Shown piece after piece: positions 16,663 to 24,433 of a DNA stretch of 64,000 nt (positions are counted from its first letter, which is position 1; every line of letters starts with the position of its first letter). Origin of the DNA: Flavobacterium sp. 90 (GTDB lineage Bacteria > Bacteroidota > Bacteroidia > Flavobacteriales > Flavobacteriaceae); contig NZ_SMGE01000001.1 of the NCBI RefSeq assembly GCF_004339525.1, positions 310,001 to 374,000 of the forward strand. Direction: 5' to 3'. Made by a program: the position numbers and the translations under genes. Below the pieces are notes generated by a model. It was not told the DNA's origin and searched no databases. It saw nothing but the letters and a program-made list of their open reading frames with translations.

Positions 16663-17808
16663 ATGAAAATCAAAATTAGTCTTGTTGCAATTTTTGCAAT
16701 CTTTTCACAAACAATTACAAGTCAAAAAAGTATTCCAACAATAAAAGCAATGTCTTCAAAACTTGATATTAGGGACGGAAAAAGTTTTAAACCTCAATAC
16801 TGGACTATTTCTCCACAAATAAATCCGGATGTATACGAAACTTCTTCTTTAGGACAAAAAGTTACGTTTATTACTGATAAAGATTCAATTAGTGTGAAAA
16901 TTAAAAAAGACACAAAATTAGATTTTATTATTTTACTTAATGATTCTACAAAAGCATACACGCAGATTAAATATAAAGCTGTACCGCAGTATTTAGAAAT
17001 ACTAAAAAATGCAGAAAAATACAATTATTCTGATAATCGATTTATTCCAAATTTCAGCTATCAATCAATAGAAAATCCAAATTTGGTAAAAATCAGGAAA
17101 GATTTAAAATTAGATTCAATTGCCGGAACTGGTAATGAAATTTCAAAAATTCTAAATTTACTTCATTGGGTTCACAACACCATCAGACATGACGGCGCTT
17201 CAAACAATCCGACTTCAAGAAATGCAATTGACTTAATTAAAGTATGCAAAACAGAGAATCGCGGGATTAATTGCAGAATGATGGCTACAATTCTTAATGA
17301 ATGTTACTTGTCTTTGGGAATAAAATCTCGATATATTACTTGTATGCCAAAAGAAACTCAATTTGATGATTGTCATGTGATCAATATGGTGTACAGCAAT
17401 GAGTTTAAAAAATGGATTTGGATTGACCCAACCTTTAATGCTTATGTTATGAATGAAAAAGGGGAATTGCTTAGTATTGCAGAGGTAAGAGAAAGATTAA
17501 TTAAAGGGAAAACGTTAATTTTAAATCCTGAAGCAAATTGGAACAACCAAGCATCACAAACCAAAAAGTATTATTTAGAAACTTATATGGCAAAAAATTT
17601 ATATAGGCTTCAAACTCCTTTGATTAGTCAATACGATTCTGAAACATGGAAAAATGTCAAAGAAATAACTTATGTTGAATTATTGCCTTTAGATGGTATT
17701 GAACAAACTCCGCAAAAATCGGAATTGACTAACAATGAAACAAAAGTAAATTTTACATATTACAAAACGAATAATCCAAATTTATTCTGGACAAAACCAA
17801 CAGAATAA
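16663..17808 (+). CDS. Secreted transglutaminase-like cysteine protein
   Basis: A 381-residue protein with a signal peptide (MKIKISLVAIFAIFSQTITS). The catalytic triad of the transglutaminase-like superfamily can be read: Cys204 in RGINCRMMAT, His238 in DDCHVINMVY and Asp255 in WIWIDPTF. Such domains act as peptidases, amidases or cross-linking enzymes in the periplasm or at the surface. It lies between two copies of the DUF58 3' end, which suggests insertion as an accessory gene. Neither neighbour gives a substrate. There is no obvious membrane anchor at the C-terminus. Confidence 0.8.
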   Translation: MKIKISLVAIFAIFSQTITSQKSIPTIKAMSSKLDIRDGKSFKPQYWTISPQINPDVYETSSLGQKVTFITDKDSISVKIKKDTKLDFIILLNDSTKAYTQIKYKAVPQYLEILKNAEKYNYSDNRFIPNFSYQSIENPNLVKIRKDLKLDSIAGTGNEISKILNLLHWVHNTIRHDGASNNPTSRNAIDLIKVCKTENRGINCRMMATILNECYLSLGIKSRYITCMPKETQFDDCHVINMVYSNEFKKWIWIDPTFNAYVMNEKGELLSIAEVRERLIKGKTLILNPEANWNNQASQTKKYYLETYMAKNLYRLQTPLISQYDSETWKNVKEITYVELLPLDGIEQTPQKSELTNNETKVNFTYYKTNNPNLFWTKPTE

Positions 17809-17814
17809 GAAAGG

Positions 17815-17946
17815 ATGTTTGAGAAAAAACTCATTGCGAACGAACTCAAAAAATACGGAATTTACTCGGTTCTTACTCAGCCTGAAAACCTGACTTTGGA
17901 TACTATTAATAAATATCCCGAGATTAAAGCAAGAGGGATTTTGTAA
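17815..17946 (+). pseudogene. Duplicated 3' end of the DUF58 gene (44 codons)
   Basis: This matches 16437-16568 almost base for base. By eye about ten substitutions occur in 132 bp; all but one of the altered codons are synonymous (one Leu to Pro), and the stop changes from TAG to TAA. It has no promoter of its own and encodes only the DUF58 C-terminus starting at MFEKKLIANE. The synonymous pattern suggests that it diverged while part of a working gene, so it may be the displaced original tail or a tail from another strain. Confidence 0.85.
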
Positions 17947-17950
17947 CAAC

Positions 17951-17984
17951 ATGAAATGCGTGTTGTGAAAATGTAAAATGAATA
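17951..17984. repeat. DUF58 downstream-flank repeat, copy 2
   Basis: ATGAAATGCGTGTTGTGAAA followed by ATGTAAAATGAATA. It matches 18655-18690 closely; a shortened version (ATGTGAAATGTAAAATAATA) follows the intact DUF58 stop at 16573. The three copies bracket two accessory genes. Confidence 0.75.
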
Positions 17985-18005
17985 CTGAATCAAAAAATTA
18001 AGAAA

Positions 18006-18632
18006 TTGAGAAAAATAATACTTGTATTACTTATTGTTCTTGCATCAAAGACTTATAGTCAAGAAAGCAAAATTGAAATGATTTCTAAATTCGATAGTCC
18101 AACTTTTGGGTCCAGAGAATTTATTTTGGAAAACTTTCAAGGAATTCAAAAACTAGATTTAAGATTCACTAATTCTGAAAAATTAATTGGAAAAAATTTC
18201 AAATTCATAATTCGAAAATATAAAAACGGAAAAATCGCTACTGAAAAAACGATACATGATACAAAAAAATATAACTCACCTAAAATAGGGAAAGACTTCA
18301 AATTTTCTATTGTTACGCAACAAATTCCAAACAATCAAAAAATTTGGTTTTTCTTTCCAGATCACTTTAATAACAATGTTTTTGAAGTAAGCAAAAAGTT
18401 TCCAGATGCAACATTTTCTCTTAGAGATGTTACTGAAAACAGCTCCGAAAGTATTGTTTTTGAAATTGGGAAAGAAAATCAAATTGCATTAATTACTCCT
18501 CCAAACGATAATCCTGACAAAGGTGATTTAGGATATTGTGAGGTTTCTAAAGGAAATATAGATGTTGATAAATGGTATAACAAATACAAAATTTCAGAAT
18601 TTTTCTTGATTTATTTAATAATTGAAGATTAA
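18006..18632 (+). CDS. Secreted hypothetical protein (accessory)
   Basis: A 208-residue protein not recognised. Translation from TTG 18006 gives a convincing signal peptide, MRKIILVLLIVLASKTYSQ. The first in-frame ATG (18078) would remove it, so a TTG start is preferred. The mature part is beta-rich and polar with no cysteine cluster until the single CEVSK near the end. It is bracketed by copies of the DUF58 downstream flank at 17951 and 18655. Its stop codon lies in GAAGATTAAAGCACGA, which looks like a decayed copy of the DUF58 tail. A recently inserted accessory gene is the likeliest reading. Confidence 0.65.
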   Translation: MRKIILVLLIVLASKTYSQESKIEMISKFDSPTFGSREFILENFQGIQKLDLRFTNSEKLIGKNFKFIIRKYKNGKIATEKTIHDTKKYNSPKIGKDFKFSIVTQQIPNNQKIWFFFPDHFNNNVFEVSKKFPDATFSLRDVTENSSESIVFEIGKENQIALITPPNDNPDKGDLGYCEVSKGNIDVDKWYNKYKISEFFLIYLIIED

Positions 18633-18654
18633 AGCACGAATAATTCCTTACCAG

Positions 18655-18690
18655 ATGTGAAATGTATGTTGTGAAAATGTAAAATGAATA
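18655..18690. repeat. DUF58 downstream-flank repeat, copy 3
   Basis: ATGTGAAATGTATGTTGTGA then AAATGTAAAATGAATA, nearly identical to 17951-17984. The bases just before it (from about 18624) resemble a degraded DUF58 terminal segment. Confidence 0.7.
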
Positions 18691-18781
18691 TTATTTAGAT
18701 ATCAATTTCATAAGTTAAATTTAAGAATGATCAAAAATCTTTGAACCTTTGTTTCTATTGACCTTTGTAACTCAAAAAAAA

Positions 18782-19867
18782 ATGAAAAAACTACTTTTAC
18801 TTCTACTCGCTTTTACAAGCTTTTTGTCTAATGCACAAAAAACAGAAAACATCATCATTATAACCACTGACGGTTTTAGATGGCAGGAAATTTTTAAAGG
18901 AATGGATTCGGCTATTGCCAATGATAAAAAATTTAATCAGGGCGATAGTACTTATATCTATAAAAAATATTCCAGTTCAGACTTTAAGGAATCACGCAAA
19001 AAAATCATGCCTTTTTTATGGTCAGAAATTGCCACAAAAGGACAAATTTATGGCAATCGCGATTTAGGAAGCAAAGTAGATGTTTCGAATCCGTATTGGT
19101 TTAGTTATCCCGGATATAGTGAGATTATGACCGGAAATGTTGACGTTGCGGTAAATTCAAATCATTATAAAGCAAACCCGAATGTAAATGTTTTGGAGTT
19201 TCTAAATCAGCAATCAAAACTAAAAGGTAAAGTTGCCGCTTTTGGAGCCTGGGATGCTTTTGACCGAATTTTAAACGAAGAAAGAAGTGGTTTTCCTGTA
19301 ATTTCTGCCTTTGATAATGTTGGAGGAAATAAACCAACAGAAACGCAAAAACTATTAAACGAAATGCGTAATAATTCGTTTAAGCCTTTTCATGAAGATG
19401 AATGTCTGGACGTTTTTACACATTATGAAGCTTTAAATGAGCTGAAAACTAAAAAGCCAAAAGTACTTTATATCGCTTACGGAGAAACGGATGAATGGGC
19501 GCATTCAGGACATTACAGATCGTATCTTGACGCTGCAAATCAGGTAGACAAATGGATTAAAGAAATTTGGGATTTTGTTCAAAATGATCCACAATACAAA
19601 AACAAAACTACTTTGATAATCACGGTAGATCATGGTCGTGGTGACAAAACAAAAGAACAATGGACAGATCACGGTGCTGATGTTCCGGGTGCATCACAAA
19701 TTTGGTTTGCTGCAATGGGACCTGAAATCGCGCCAAAAGGCGAAGTAAAAACAGATTCTCAGTTGTATCAAAAACAAATTGCACAAACAATTGCCAAAAT
19801 TATGGGTTACACTTTTACAACCTCGCATCCTGTTGCTGATGAGATTACCGAAGTGACTAAAAAATAA
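18782..19867 (+). CDS. Secreted alkaline-phosphatase-superfamily phosphodiesterase/phosphatase
   Basis: A 361-residue protein from ATG 18782, with signal peptide MKKLLLLLLAFTSFLSNAQ; the frame upstream to 18749 is ignored. IIIITTDGFRWQEIFKG gives the first metal Asp (Asp30) of the alkaline-phosphatase fold. The other metal ligands are seen in YGETDEWAHSGHY, ITVDHGRGD and WTDHGADVPG. The usual nucleophile region is around YPGYSEIMTG (Ser in the SEIMTG turn). Members hydrolyse phosphate mono- or diesters outside the cytoplasm. The gene appears monocistronic and ends just before a nested palindromic repeat. Confidence 0.82.
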   Translation: MKKLLLLLLAFTSFLSNAQKTENIIIITTDGFRWQEIFKGMDSAIANDKKFNQGDSTYIYKKYSSSDFKESRKKIMPFLWSEIATKGQIYGNRDLGSKVDVSNPYWFSYPGYSEIMTGNVDVAVNSNHYKANPNVNVLEFLNQQSKLKGKVAAFGAWDAFDRILNEERSGFPVISAFDNVGGNKPTETQKLLNEMRNNSFKPFHEDECLDVFTHYEALNELKTKKPKVLYIAYGETDEWAHSGHYRSYLDAANQVDKWIKEIWDFVQNDPQYKNKTTLIITVDHGRGDKTKEQWTDHGADVPGASQIWFAAMGPEIAPKGEVKTDSQLYQKQIAQTIAKIMGYTFTTSHPVADEITEVTKK

Positions 19868-19877
19868 TATTTTTTTT

Positions 19878-20046
19878 GCCACGAATTACTCGAATTTGCA
19901 CGAATTTTTGTTGTAATATTTGCGAAAAAACCGTCTAAAAAAAGTTTTGCCACAGATTAAAAGGATTAAAAATGATTAAAAAATCAATGTAAAACATTTT
20001 AATCTGTGACAAAAAAAAATTAGTGCAAATTCGAGTAATTCGTGGC
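19878..20046. repeat. Nested palindromic repeat, copy 4 (GCCACGAATTACTCG outer, GCCACAGATTAAAA inner)
   Basis: The outer arms 19878-19909 and 20014-20046 are complementary over about 32 bases with one mismatch. The inner arms are GCCACAGATTAAAA (19949-19962) and TTTTAATCTGTGAC (19997-20010). The outer arm sequence differs from copies 1-2 (ACTCG instead of TCACG), yet the two arms still pair. Confidence 0.92.
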
Positions 20047-20147
20047 AAACTTTTTCTATGAACCTTTGCAACTTAAAAAACCTCAGAAACTTAGTACCTA
20101 AAAACCTTAGAACCTTCAAAATAATCAATCAAAACCAATTTATTTCA

Positions 20148-21071
20148 ATGAAAAAACTTCTACCATTTCTTTTTTTAATTGCCTTTTCTATTCCAAAAAT
20201 TACTGCTCAGGAACCCAAAAACAATGACGAGCTCTTTGAAAAAACTTTAAATTACCAATCAGGAAAAATCACTTTACCCGAAGGAGACGGAACCTTAAAT
20301 GTTCCCGCAGGATTTAAATTCCTTAACGCTGAACAAACACAGGGAGTTTTAACAAATTTATGGGGAAATCCAGAAGACAAAAGTGTTTTGGGATCTCTTG
20401 TACCTGACGGAAAAGGGGTTACACATAGCAATAGTTGGATGTTTGTTATTAGTTATCAAGGAGATGGTTTTGTAAAAGACGATGATGCCGGAGATATTGA
20501 CTATGACGATTTGCTAAAAACCATGAAAGAAGATGTTCAGACAGAAAATGAAGAACGTAAAAAAGGCGGTTATCCAGAAGTGCAATTAATAGGCTGGGCA
20601 TCAAAACCTTATTATGATACTAATTTGAAAGTATTACATTGGGCAAAAGAATTAAAATTTGGTCAGGATCAAGCCAATACTTTAAATTATGACTTAAGAG
20701 TTTTAGGACGAAAAGGAATGTATAATATTTCGGCAGTTGCAGGAATGAGTGAACTTGCAGAAGTAAAAGCAAGTATTCCCGGAATTTTAAAAAGTGTTGA
20801 ATTCAATGACGGACACAAATATTTAGACTTTGATGCAGATACAGATACCGTTGCTGCGTGGACTATTGGCGGATTAGTTGCCGGAAAAGTTCTTGCAAAA
20901 GTTGGATTCTTTGCTATAATTGCCAAATTTGGTAAAATCATATTCTTAGCAATTGCAGCAGGTTTTGCAGCCTTCAAGAAATTTTTATTCGGTAAAAAAG
21001 ATCAGGTTACTACAAGACCAGAAGAAGAAGAAACTGTATTATTAGAAGAAAATAATTCTACACAAGAATAA
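20148..21071 (+). CDS. DUF2167 domain-containing membrane protein
   Basis: A 307-residue protein from ATG 20148, which gives signal peptide MKKLLPFLFLIAFSIPKITAQ; the longer frame back to 20058 is repeat-like sequence. GKITLPEGDGTLNVPAGFKFL and VSYQGDGFVKDDDAGDIDYDDLL-type residues (SYQGDGFVKDDDA) are typical of DUF2167. Two C-terminal membrane helices follow (VAAWTIGGLVAGKVLAKVGF and FGKIIFLAIAAGFAAFKKF), with an acidic tail rich in Glu. The family is membrane-bound and uncharacterised. It is transcribed alone between two nested palindromic repeats. Confidence 0.85.
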   Translation: MKKLLPFLFLIAFSIPKITAQEPKNNDELFEKTLNYQSGKITLPEGDGTLNVPAGFKFLNAEQTQGVLTNLWGNPEDKSVLGSLVPDGKGVTHSNSWMFVISYQGDGFVKDDDAGDIDYDDLLKTMKEDVQTENEERKKGGYPEVQLIGWASKPYYDTNLKVLHWAKELKFGQDQANTLNYDLRVLGRKGMYNISAVAGMSELAEVKASIPGILKSVEFNDGHKYLDFDADTDTVAAWTIGGLVAGKVLAKVGFFAIIAKFGKIIFLAIAAGFAAFKKFLFGKKDQVTTRPEEEETVLLEENNSTQE

Positions 21072-21078
21072 TTTTTTT

Positions 21079-21235
21079 GCCACGAATTGCTCGAATTTTC
21101 ACGAATTAATATTCCGCTTTAACGCGACAAAAGTTTAGCCGCAAATTAAAGGATTAAAATGATTAGAAAATCCTTTATAAATCAATTCAATCTGTGGCAA
21201 AAAAATAATTCGTGCAAATTCGTGCAATTTGTGGC
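21079..21235. repeat. Nested palindromic repeat, copy 5 (GCCACGAATTGCTCG outer)
   Basis: The outer arms are 21079-21108 and 21207-21235. The inner hairpin is GCCGCAAATTAAAGGATT (21138-21155) with AATTCAATCTGTGGC (21184-21198). It has the same nested plan as 19878-20046 but different arm bases. Confidence 0.9.
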
Positions 21236-21253
21236 AAGCTTTTTTCTCAAACA

Positions 21254-21277
21254 AAGACGCACAGCAGTGCGTCTCTA
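21254..21277. repeat. GACGCACAGCAGTGCGTC short palindrome, copy 1
   Basis: AGACGCACAGCAGTGCGTCT is a near-perfect 20-bp palindrome followed by CTAC. Other copies are at 32919, 50613 and 50712. Confidence 0.85.
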
Positions 21278-21350
21278 CTTAAAACCTTTGCCCCTTTTTA
21301 AAAAAATCTCAGTACCTTAGCGCCTCAGAAACTTAGTACCTTCAAAAAAA

Positions 21351-22142
21351 ATGAAACAAATTACTTCAATACAAAATCCGTTTATAAAATCTCTTGTTTT
21401 ATTACAGGAAAAGGCAAAAAACCGCAAACAAACAGGAACATTTTTAATTGAAGGTTTACGCGAAATTTCACTTGCTATAAAAGGCGGTTACGAAATTGAA
21501 ACTGTTTTATTTTTACCTGAATTGGTTACTGAAAATGAGATTAATAAATTGGTAAATACACCAGTTCAGTTAATCGAAATCAATAAGGAAGTTTACCAAA
21601 AACTAGCCTATCGCGATACCACCGAAGGTATTTTGGCTATAGCCAAAACAAAATCGATGTTATTATCTGATTTAAAATTATCTGATAATCCGTTAATTAT
21701 TGTGGCCGAAGCACCTGAAAAACCAGGAAATATCGGAGCGCTTTTACGTACTGCGGATGCTGCAAATCTTGACGCAGTTTTGATTGCAAATCCCAAAAGC
21801 GACTTATACAATCCAAATATTGTACGTTCAAGTGTTGGTTGTTTATTTACCAATCAAATTGCAACCGGAACTACTGCCGAAATCATTGCTTTTTTGAAAG
21901 AAAAAAAGATTGATTTTTATTGCGCTACTTTACAAAATTCAACTTCATATCATACACAGGATTTTACGACTCCAACTGCTTTGGTTGTTGGCACAGAAGC
22001 TACAGGTCTAACACAAGACTGGCGTGATGCGGCAACACAAAATATCATTATTCCAATGCAAGGCGAAATCGACAGTATGAACGTATCTGTTGCTGCGGCT
22101 ATTTTAATTTTTGAAGCCAAAAGACAAAGAGGATTCAACTAA
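21351..22142 (+). CDS. SpoU/TrmH-family RNA 2'-O-ribose methyltransferase
   Basis: A 263-residue protein. An N-terminal substrate-binding part (QNPFIKSLVLLQEKAKNRKQ, TFLIEGLREI) precedes the SPOUT catalytic domain. AEAPEKPGNIGALLRTADAA is motif 1 with Asn-Ile-Gly-Ala-x-x-Arg, LVVGTEATGL is motif 2, and IPMQGEIDSMNVSVAAAI is motif 3, which forms the trefoil knot and AdoMet site. It transfers methyl groups to ribose in rRNA or tRNA. Length and order match the RlmB/TsnR-like group. The stop codon is 16 bp before the serine hydrolase ATG, so they may share a transcript. Confidence 0.9.
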   Translation: MKQITSIQNPFIKSLVLLQEKAKNRKQTGTFLIEGLREISLAIKGGYEIETVLFLPELVTENEINKLVNTPVQLIEINKEVYQKLAYRDTTEGILAIAKTKSMLLSDLKLSDNPLIIVAEAPEKPGNIGALLRTADAANLDAVLIANPKSDLYNPNIVRSSVGCLFTNQIATGTTAEIIAFLKEKKIDFYCATLQNSTSYHTQDFTTPTALVVGTEATGLTQDWRDAATQNIIIPMQGEIDSMNVSVAAAILIFEAKRQRGFN

Positions 22143-22158
22143 ACCAAAACTTTATATT

Positions 22159-23697
22159 ATGAATTACAAATTATCTCTTTTAGCATTATTATTTAGTTTT
22201 TCCGTTTCGGCACAAATAACCAATCAAGAAGTCGATGAATTGGTAAATCGAACTATAAAAGCATTTGACGTTCCCGGAATTGCTGTCGCAATTGTAAAAG
22301 ACGGAAAAGTAGTTCTGGCAAAAGGTTATGGCGTAAAATCTGTAATTACGCAGCAAAAAGTAGATGCAAATACGCTTTTTGGAATTGCCTCAAATAGTAA
22401 AGCTTTTACAACAGCTGCACTTGCAATGCTAGTTGATGAAGGCAAAATAAAATGGGATGATAAAGTCACCAAATATCTTCCGGATTTCAAAATGTCCGAT
22501 GATTATGTAACTCGTGAATTCACAATTCGTGATCTTTTAACTCACAGAAGCGGACTTGGACTTGGTGCCGGAGATTTAATGATCTGGCCTGACGGAAGTG
22601 ATTTTAAAGCACAGGATATAATTCATAATTTAAGATATCTAAAACCTGTTTCAAGTTTTAGAACCAAGTATGATTATGACAATTTGATGTACATTATTGC
22701 AGGCGAAATCGTGCATGTTGTAACGGGTCAAACCTGGGCAGATTTTGTTGAAGAACGTATCATGAAACCTCTGGAAATGAATAATAGTGTCGCTTCTATC
22801 AAACGTTTAAAAGACACAAGCAATGTAATTACACCGCACGTTCCGATTGATGGAAAACTGAAAACAATAAAACGTTACGAAAATCAACTTTTTGATGGTG
22901 CAGCCGGAATTTATTCAAGTGTAAATGACTTGAGCAAATGGGCTATTCTTCAAATCAATAATGGAAAATACGGCGATAATAAACAATTATTTTCGGAAAA
23001 AGAACATGACGAAATGTGGCAATTACAAACTATTATTCCAGCGAAAACAAGACCTCCGTACAATACTCATTTTTCAGGATATGGTTTAGGCTGGTTTTTA
23101 AGTGATGTAAAAGGATACAAACAAGTTTCTCATACTGGCGGTTTAGAAGGAAATGTAACGCAAACTACTTTGATTCCGGAAATAGGTTTAGGAATTATTG
23201 TTTTGACCAATCAACAATCCGGAGCAGCTTTTAGCGCTATTACAAACACGATAAAAGACAGTTATTTAGGCATTAAACCAGACGATTATGTAACAACTTA
23301 CAGCAATCGCGTAAAAGCCAGTGAAGAATCTGCTGATAAAGTAACGGATGAAGTTTGGGCAACTGTCGCTAAAAACAAAAAAGATAAACTTAAAGTCGAT
23401 TTTTCAAAAATTACAGGAACTTACAAAGACAATTGGTTTGGCGAAGTGACGATAATGGAGAAAAAAGGAAAAGCATATTTTGCATCAAAACGTTCTCCAC
23501 AACTCGTTGGTGAAGTCTTTTTCTATAAAGATGGAAATTATGTCGTAAAATGGAATAACGCTTTTTTCCATGCTGATGCTCATTTGCTTTTCAAATATGA
23601 TGAAAGCGGGAAAGTAAATAATCTAAAAATGCTTCCAATCTCTGAATTAACTGATTTTAGTTATGATTTTCAGGATTTGGATTTTTCGAAGGAATAA
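22159..23697 (+). CDS. Secreted serine hydrolase, class C beta-lactamase/PBP4* family, with C-terminal lipocalin-like domain
   Basis: A 512-residue protein from ATG 22159, with signal peptide MNYKLSLLALLFSFSVSAQ; the frame start at 22111 overlaps the methyltransferase gene. Ser78-x-x-Lys81 in GIASNSKAF is the nucleophile motif, YDYDNLMY supplies the Tyr-x-Asn, and SHTGGLEGN the HTG motif. The N-terminal domain spans about residues 25-370. The last about 120 residues (FSKITGTYKDNWFGEVTIME) form the DUF3471-like beta domain often fused to these enzymes. Likely a periplasmic esterase or D-aminopeptidase; true beta-lactam hydrolysis is not implied. Confidence 0.87.
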   Translation: MNYKLSLLALLFSFSVSAQITNQEVDELVNRTIKAFDVPGIAVAIVKDGKVVLAKGYGVKSVITQQKVDANTLFGIASNSKAFTTAALAMLVDEGKIKWDDKVTKYLPDFKMSDDYVTREFTIRDLLTHRSGLGLGAGDLMIWPDGSDFKAQDIIHNLRYLKPVSSFRTKYDYDNLMYIIAGEIVHVVTGQTWADFVEERIMKPLEMNNSVASIKRLKDTSNVITPHVPIDGKLKTIKRYENQLFDGAAGIYSSVNDLSKWAILQINNGKYGDNKQLFSEKEHDEMWQLQTIIPAKTRPPYNTHFSGYGLGWFLSDVKGYKQVSHTGGLEGNVTQTTLIPEIGLGIIVLTNQQSGAAFSAITNTIKDSYLGIKPDDYVTTYSNRVKASEESADKVTDEVWATVAKNKKDKLKVDFSKITGTYKDNWFGEVTIMEKKGKAYFASKRSPQLVGEVFFYKDGNYVVKWNNAFFHADAHLLFKYDESGKVNNLKMLPISELTDFSYDFQDLDFSKE

Positions 23698-23823
23698 TTT
23701 CAAAGTTTAAGGTTTAAGGTTTAAAAGTGGGCGTGAAAACATTGGTCAAAGACTTGAAATTCGAAGAAAATCATATTTTAGGGATCCATTTTAATCCATT
23801 CTTTACAATTGTAATCGACAATC

Positions 23824-23927
23824 TTGTCATTTCGACGAAGGAGAAATCACACTCGGGATTAGACAAAGATTGGCGATTTTGATTGCGGAGTCTCTAGTGT
23901 GATTTCTCCTTCGTCGAAATAACAAAA
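23824..23927. repeat. TTGTCATTTCGAC hairpin repeat, copy 1
   Basis: The left arm is TTGTCATTTCGACGAAGGAG plus AAATCACACT; the right arm is AGTGTGATTTCTCCTTCGTC plus GAAATAACAA. The arms are almost fully complementary. The centre contains AGACAAAGATTGGCGA, shared with the copies at 35039 and 50821. Confidence 0.92.
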
Positions 23928-23950
23928 AAAACTATAAACAATAGTCTATA

Positions 23951-24276
23951 TAGTCCCTACGGGACATTTTTTTTGGTTGCGACTATTTTTCTACCAATAT
24001 GTTGCTCCTAACGGAGCATAGCCCGTACGATAATCTTTGGATATATTTTTTCTATCAATATTTTTCTACCTATAATATAGCGCCTAACGGAGCATTATTC
24101 ATGTTGACTACGATAATTGATTATATTTTACTACTCCAACATTTAATCCCTACGGGATATTTCTTTTTGTTGAAACATAACGTTTATAATTTACCTATGA
24201 GAAAATATCCCGTAGGGATTAAATATTGGTAACCAAACTATTACACTCAGCGATTTTTGTCCCGTTAGGGACTACA
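23951..24276. repeat. Cluster of CCCTACGGGA / CTCCTAACGGAG mini-palindromes
   Basis: The elements are GTCCCTACGGGAC at 23953, TGCTCCTAACGGAGCA at 24003, GCGCCTAACGGAGC at 24080, ATTTAATCCCTACGGGATAT at 24141, its reverse complement ATATCCCGTAGGGATTAAAT at 24205, and GTCCCGTTAGGGAC at 24259. Each is a self-complementary stem of about 4-7 bp around a TACG/TAACGG-like centre. The pair at 24141 and 24205 can also fold into one longer hairpin. Confidence 0.85.
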
Positions 24277-24433
24277 CTTTTTTTATTAAAGATTGAAAAA
24301 AACTCAATTCTACTCGATTTTAGCTGCCAAAATCTACCCTCTCAAATCCAAAATCTAAAATCACAAATCAACCTTCCATTCCCTTGCGTATGTTCAAACT
24401 TATTGCTATTTTTAGTACTTGAACTATGCCGTT

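Larger units (their letters stand above)
23698..24433. other. 736-bp gene-free interval rich in small palindromes
   Basis: It holds one full TTGTCATTTCGACGAAGGAG hairpin (23824-23927) and six short elements built on CCCTACGGGA or CCTAACGGAG (23951-24276). It ends in an AATCTAAAATC-type low-complexity tract (24330-24370) just before the rel gene. Open frames here consist of these repeats and are not believed to be genes. Confidence 0.8.

Noticed and set aside
16663..18632. Toxin-immunity pair
   Set aside because: Both proteins have signal peptides, and neither resembles a known toxin domain or immunity protein; the repeated DUF58 tail is not a toxin tail.
23951..24276. CRISPR-like array
   Set aside because: The repeated words are short, vary in sequence, occur in both orientations and have irregular spacing; there are no cas genes.
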